Assembly (NCBI RefSeq): GCF_018413645.1
Contig: NZ_JAHCDA010000002.1
Span: 806,001 to 870,000 of the forward strand
Source: Roseococcus pinisoli
GTDB lineage: Bacteria > Pseudomonadota > Alphaproteobacteria > Acetobacterales > Acetobacteraceae
Direction: 5' to 3'
DNA length: 64,000 bases
Shown here: positions 62,413-64,000 of the stretch, in pieces
How the letters are laid out: each line of letters begins with the position of its first letter
How positions within the stretch are numbered: position 1 is the stretch's first letter
Notes under the pieces: model-generated
Seen by the model: the letters and a program-made list of their open reading frames with translations, nothing else
Told to the model about the DNA's origin: nothing
Databases searched by the model: none
Position numbers and translations under genes: made by a program

Positions 62413-63191
62413 CAGGCGGGCTGTCCCTGGATTTCCCGCGGCGCGAGGCCCGGCCGCCGCAGGGCGCTGCCGAAGGCGAGGCGCAGGTTCTCCTCGGTGA
62501 AGGCCTCCGCGGTCGGGCCCGCCGCCACCACCGTCCGCTTCACCAGCACGACCCGGTCGCAGAAGGTCGGAATGCTGTCGAGGTCATGCGTGGAGACGAG
62601 GACGATGCCCCCTTCCCCGGCAAAAGCGCGCAGCAGGGCGATGATCGCCTGTTCCGTCGTCGCGTCGACGCCGGTGAAGGGCTCGTCCAGCAGCAGCAGC
62701 CGTGCGCCCTGCGCCAGGGCGCGTGCCAGGAAGACGCGCTTGCGCTGCCCGCCCGAGAGTTCGCCGATCTGCCGGTCGGCCAAGGTTTCGAGGCCGACCC
62801 GCGCCAACGCGGCCGTCACCGCCTCGCGGTCCGCCGCACGGGGAATACGCAGGATGTTCATGTGCCCGTAGCGGCCCATCATCACCACGTCGCGCACGCG
62901 CACAGGGAAGGTCCAGTCGACATCCTCACTCTGCGGCACATAAGCCACGCGATTGCGCCGCAGCGCTGCCTCGACCGGCTCGCCCGCGATGAGCACGCGC
63001 CCGGCGCTGGGGCGGGCAAGGCCCATGATGGCCTTGAACAGCGTGGACTTGCCGGCGCCGTTCACGCCCACCAGCCCGCAGACCGTGCCGGCGCCGAGAC
63101 GAAAGCTCGCCTCGCGCAGCGCCGTGTGGCCGTTCGGATAGACGACGGTGAGATCCTCGACGGCGAGGTCGAACGGCCTCTCCGCCGCCAT
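62412..63191 (-). CDS. sitB: Manganese/iron ABC transporter ATPase SitB-like
   Basis: 259 residues. Walker [10 protein letters not shown], signature [17 protein letters not shown], Walker [14 protein letters not shown]-loop STHDLDSI. The [26 protein letters not shown] stretch (given in part: [14 protein letters not shown]) is characteristic of SitB/MntB-type metal ATPases. ATG shares one base with the sitA stop (TGATG), showing tight translational coupling. Confidence 0.9.
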   Translation of the reverse strand: MAAERPFDLAVEDLTVVYPNGHTALREASFRLGAGTVCGLVGVNGAGKSTLFKAIMGLARPSAGRVLIAGEPVEAALRRNRVAYVPQSEDVDWTFPVRVRDVVMMGRYGHMNILRIPRAADREAVTAALARVGLETLADRQIGELSGGQRKRVFLARALAQGARLLLLDEPFTGVDATTEQAIIALLRAFAGEGGIVLVSTHDLDSIPTFCDRVVLVKRTVVAAGPTAEAFTEENLRLAFGSALRRPGLAPREIQGQPA

Positions 63192-64000
63192 CAGCGGGAG
63201 GCCTGCTCGGCGCCGAAAGCCTGGAGGATGGTATCCGCATTGGCCTCAAGCAGCCGCAGATAGGTGGGCGCCGGCCCGTCGGCGGCGGTGAGGCTGTCCA
63301 CATGCAGCACGCCGCCGAAGCGGGTCCGGGCCTCGCGCGCCACCTGTCGCATCGGCCGATCGTTGACCGTGCTCTCGCAGAAGACGGCGGGCGGGCGGCT
63401 GCGGCGCAGCTCGTCGATCAGCGCGCGCACCTGCCGCGGCGTGCCCTCCTCCTCGGCATTGATGGCCCAGAGATAGGCCTCGCGCAGGCCGTAGTCGCGG
63501 GTCAGGTAGCTGAAGGCGCCCTCGCAGGTGGCGAGGACGCGCCGCTCCTCCGGAATGGTGGCGAGGCGGGCCTGGAGCGTCGCGTCCAGGGCACGGATGC
63601 GCTCGGAATAGGCGGCCGCATTGGCGGCGAAAAGCTCGGCGCGCGCGGGGTCCAGCTCCGTCAGCGCCTTGCGGATATTCTCCACATAGGTCAGCGCGAG
63701 GCGCGGCGACATCCAGGCATGCGGGTTGGGCTGGTTCTGATAGGGCCCCTCGCCGATGCCGATGGGCGTTACGCCCTCGGTCAGCACCGCCTGGCGCACC
63801 TGGCCCACGCGGCTGAAGAAGCGCTCGAACCAGCGCTCCAGCCCCATGCCGTTCCAGAGCACGAGATCGGCGCCGCGCGCCCGGGCGACGTCCTGCGGCG
63901 TCGGGTCATAGTCGTGGATCTCGGCGCCCAGCCGGGTGAGGCTCTCCACGACGGCGCCCTCGCCCGCGACGTTCCGCGCCATGTCGGCCAGGACGGTGAA
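63191..64000 (-). CDS. sitA: Manganese/iron ABC substrate-binding protein SitA-like, partial (start outside window)
   Basis: 270 codons visible; the reading frame continues past the window edge ([10 protein letters not shown]), so the start and signal peptide are missing. Cluster A-I family metal-binding protein: [14 protein letters not shown] (first histidine), [20 protein letters not shown] (second histidine), [14 protein letters not shown] (Glu), and [10 protein letters not shown] plus [15 protein letters not shown] (Asp region). His/His/Glu/Asp ligands fit Mn2+/Fe2+ (SitA/MntA), not zinc (no His-rich loop). Confidence 0.9.
   Translation of the reverse strand, partial: FTVLADMARNVAGEGAVVESLTRLGAEIHDYDPTPQDVARARGADLVLWNGMGLERWFERFFSRVGQVRQAVLTEGVTPIGIGEGPYQNQPNPHAWMSPRLALTYVENIRKALTELDPARAELFAANAAAYSERIRALDATLQARLATIPEERRVLATCEGAFSYLTRDYGLREAYLWAINAEEEGTPRQVRALIDELRRSRPPAVFCESTVNDRPMRQVAREARTRFGGVLHVDSLTAADGPAPTYLRLLEANADTILQAFGAEQASR

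Overview
The window is GC-rich alphaproteobacterial DNA, most like the Acetobacteraceae (a Roseomonas-type soil or water bacterium). The evidence is the very high GC, dense operons with ATGA overlaps, GTG starts, a SUF-only iron-sulfur operon, and many solute-binding proteins of the dipeptide (family 5) and tripartite-tricarboxylate (Bug) classes that have no adjacent permeases. The genus is inference; no rRNA is present.

Layout. 1-3120: a PAS-GGDEF protein (cut by the window edge) overlapping an HD-GYP protein, then a GH8 endoglucanase, which suggests cyclic-di-GMP and exopolysaccharide functions. 3290-9571: housekeeping genes: a fumarylacetoacetate-hydrolase-fold hydratase, the YmdB phosphodiesterase, 5-formyl-THF cyclo-ligase, a candidate 6S RNA, zapA, class I aldolase, thiE and a PhzF protein. 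9866-9942: tRNA-Pro(CGG), followed by an accessory stretch holding an AT-richer unknown gene and small ORFs. 11891-12888: a divergent pair of PepSY proteins with a possible 28-residue membrane peptide between them. 12904-19991: GtrA, two orphan binding proteins, moeA-fdhD and a Baeyer-Villiger-type monooxygenase.

20104-30786: a complete type I-C CRISPR-Cas locus on the minus strand: cas3, a 296-base AT-rich gap, then cas5-cas8c-cas7-cas4-cas1-cas2, a 192-base leader and an array of 38 repeats and 37 spacers. The repeat farthest from the leader is degenerate, as expected for the oldest end.

30979-53918: accessory metabolism and uptake: an M24 peptidase-fold protein, an acetylpolyamine-deacetylase-like enzyme, four more orphan family 5 binding proteins, an Rrf2 regulator facing an acyl-CoA-dehydrogenase-fold flavoprotein across palindromes, a complete dipeptide-type ABC operon, a sulfurtransferase, an esterase, and a small catabolic group (Bug protein, isocitrate-lyase-family enzyme, family 5 protein, amidohydrolase).

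54215-60691: an Rrf2/IscR-type regulator with four cysteines and the operon sufBCDS-sufU-sufT-sufA. 60710-64000: a convergent sitABCD manganese/iron ABC transporter, with sitA cut by the window end. Metal import and cluster assembly therefore sit side by side.
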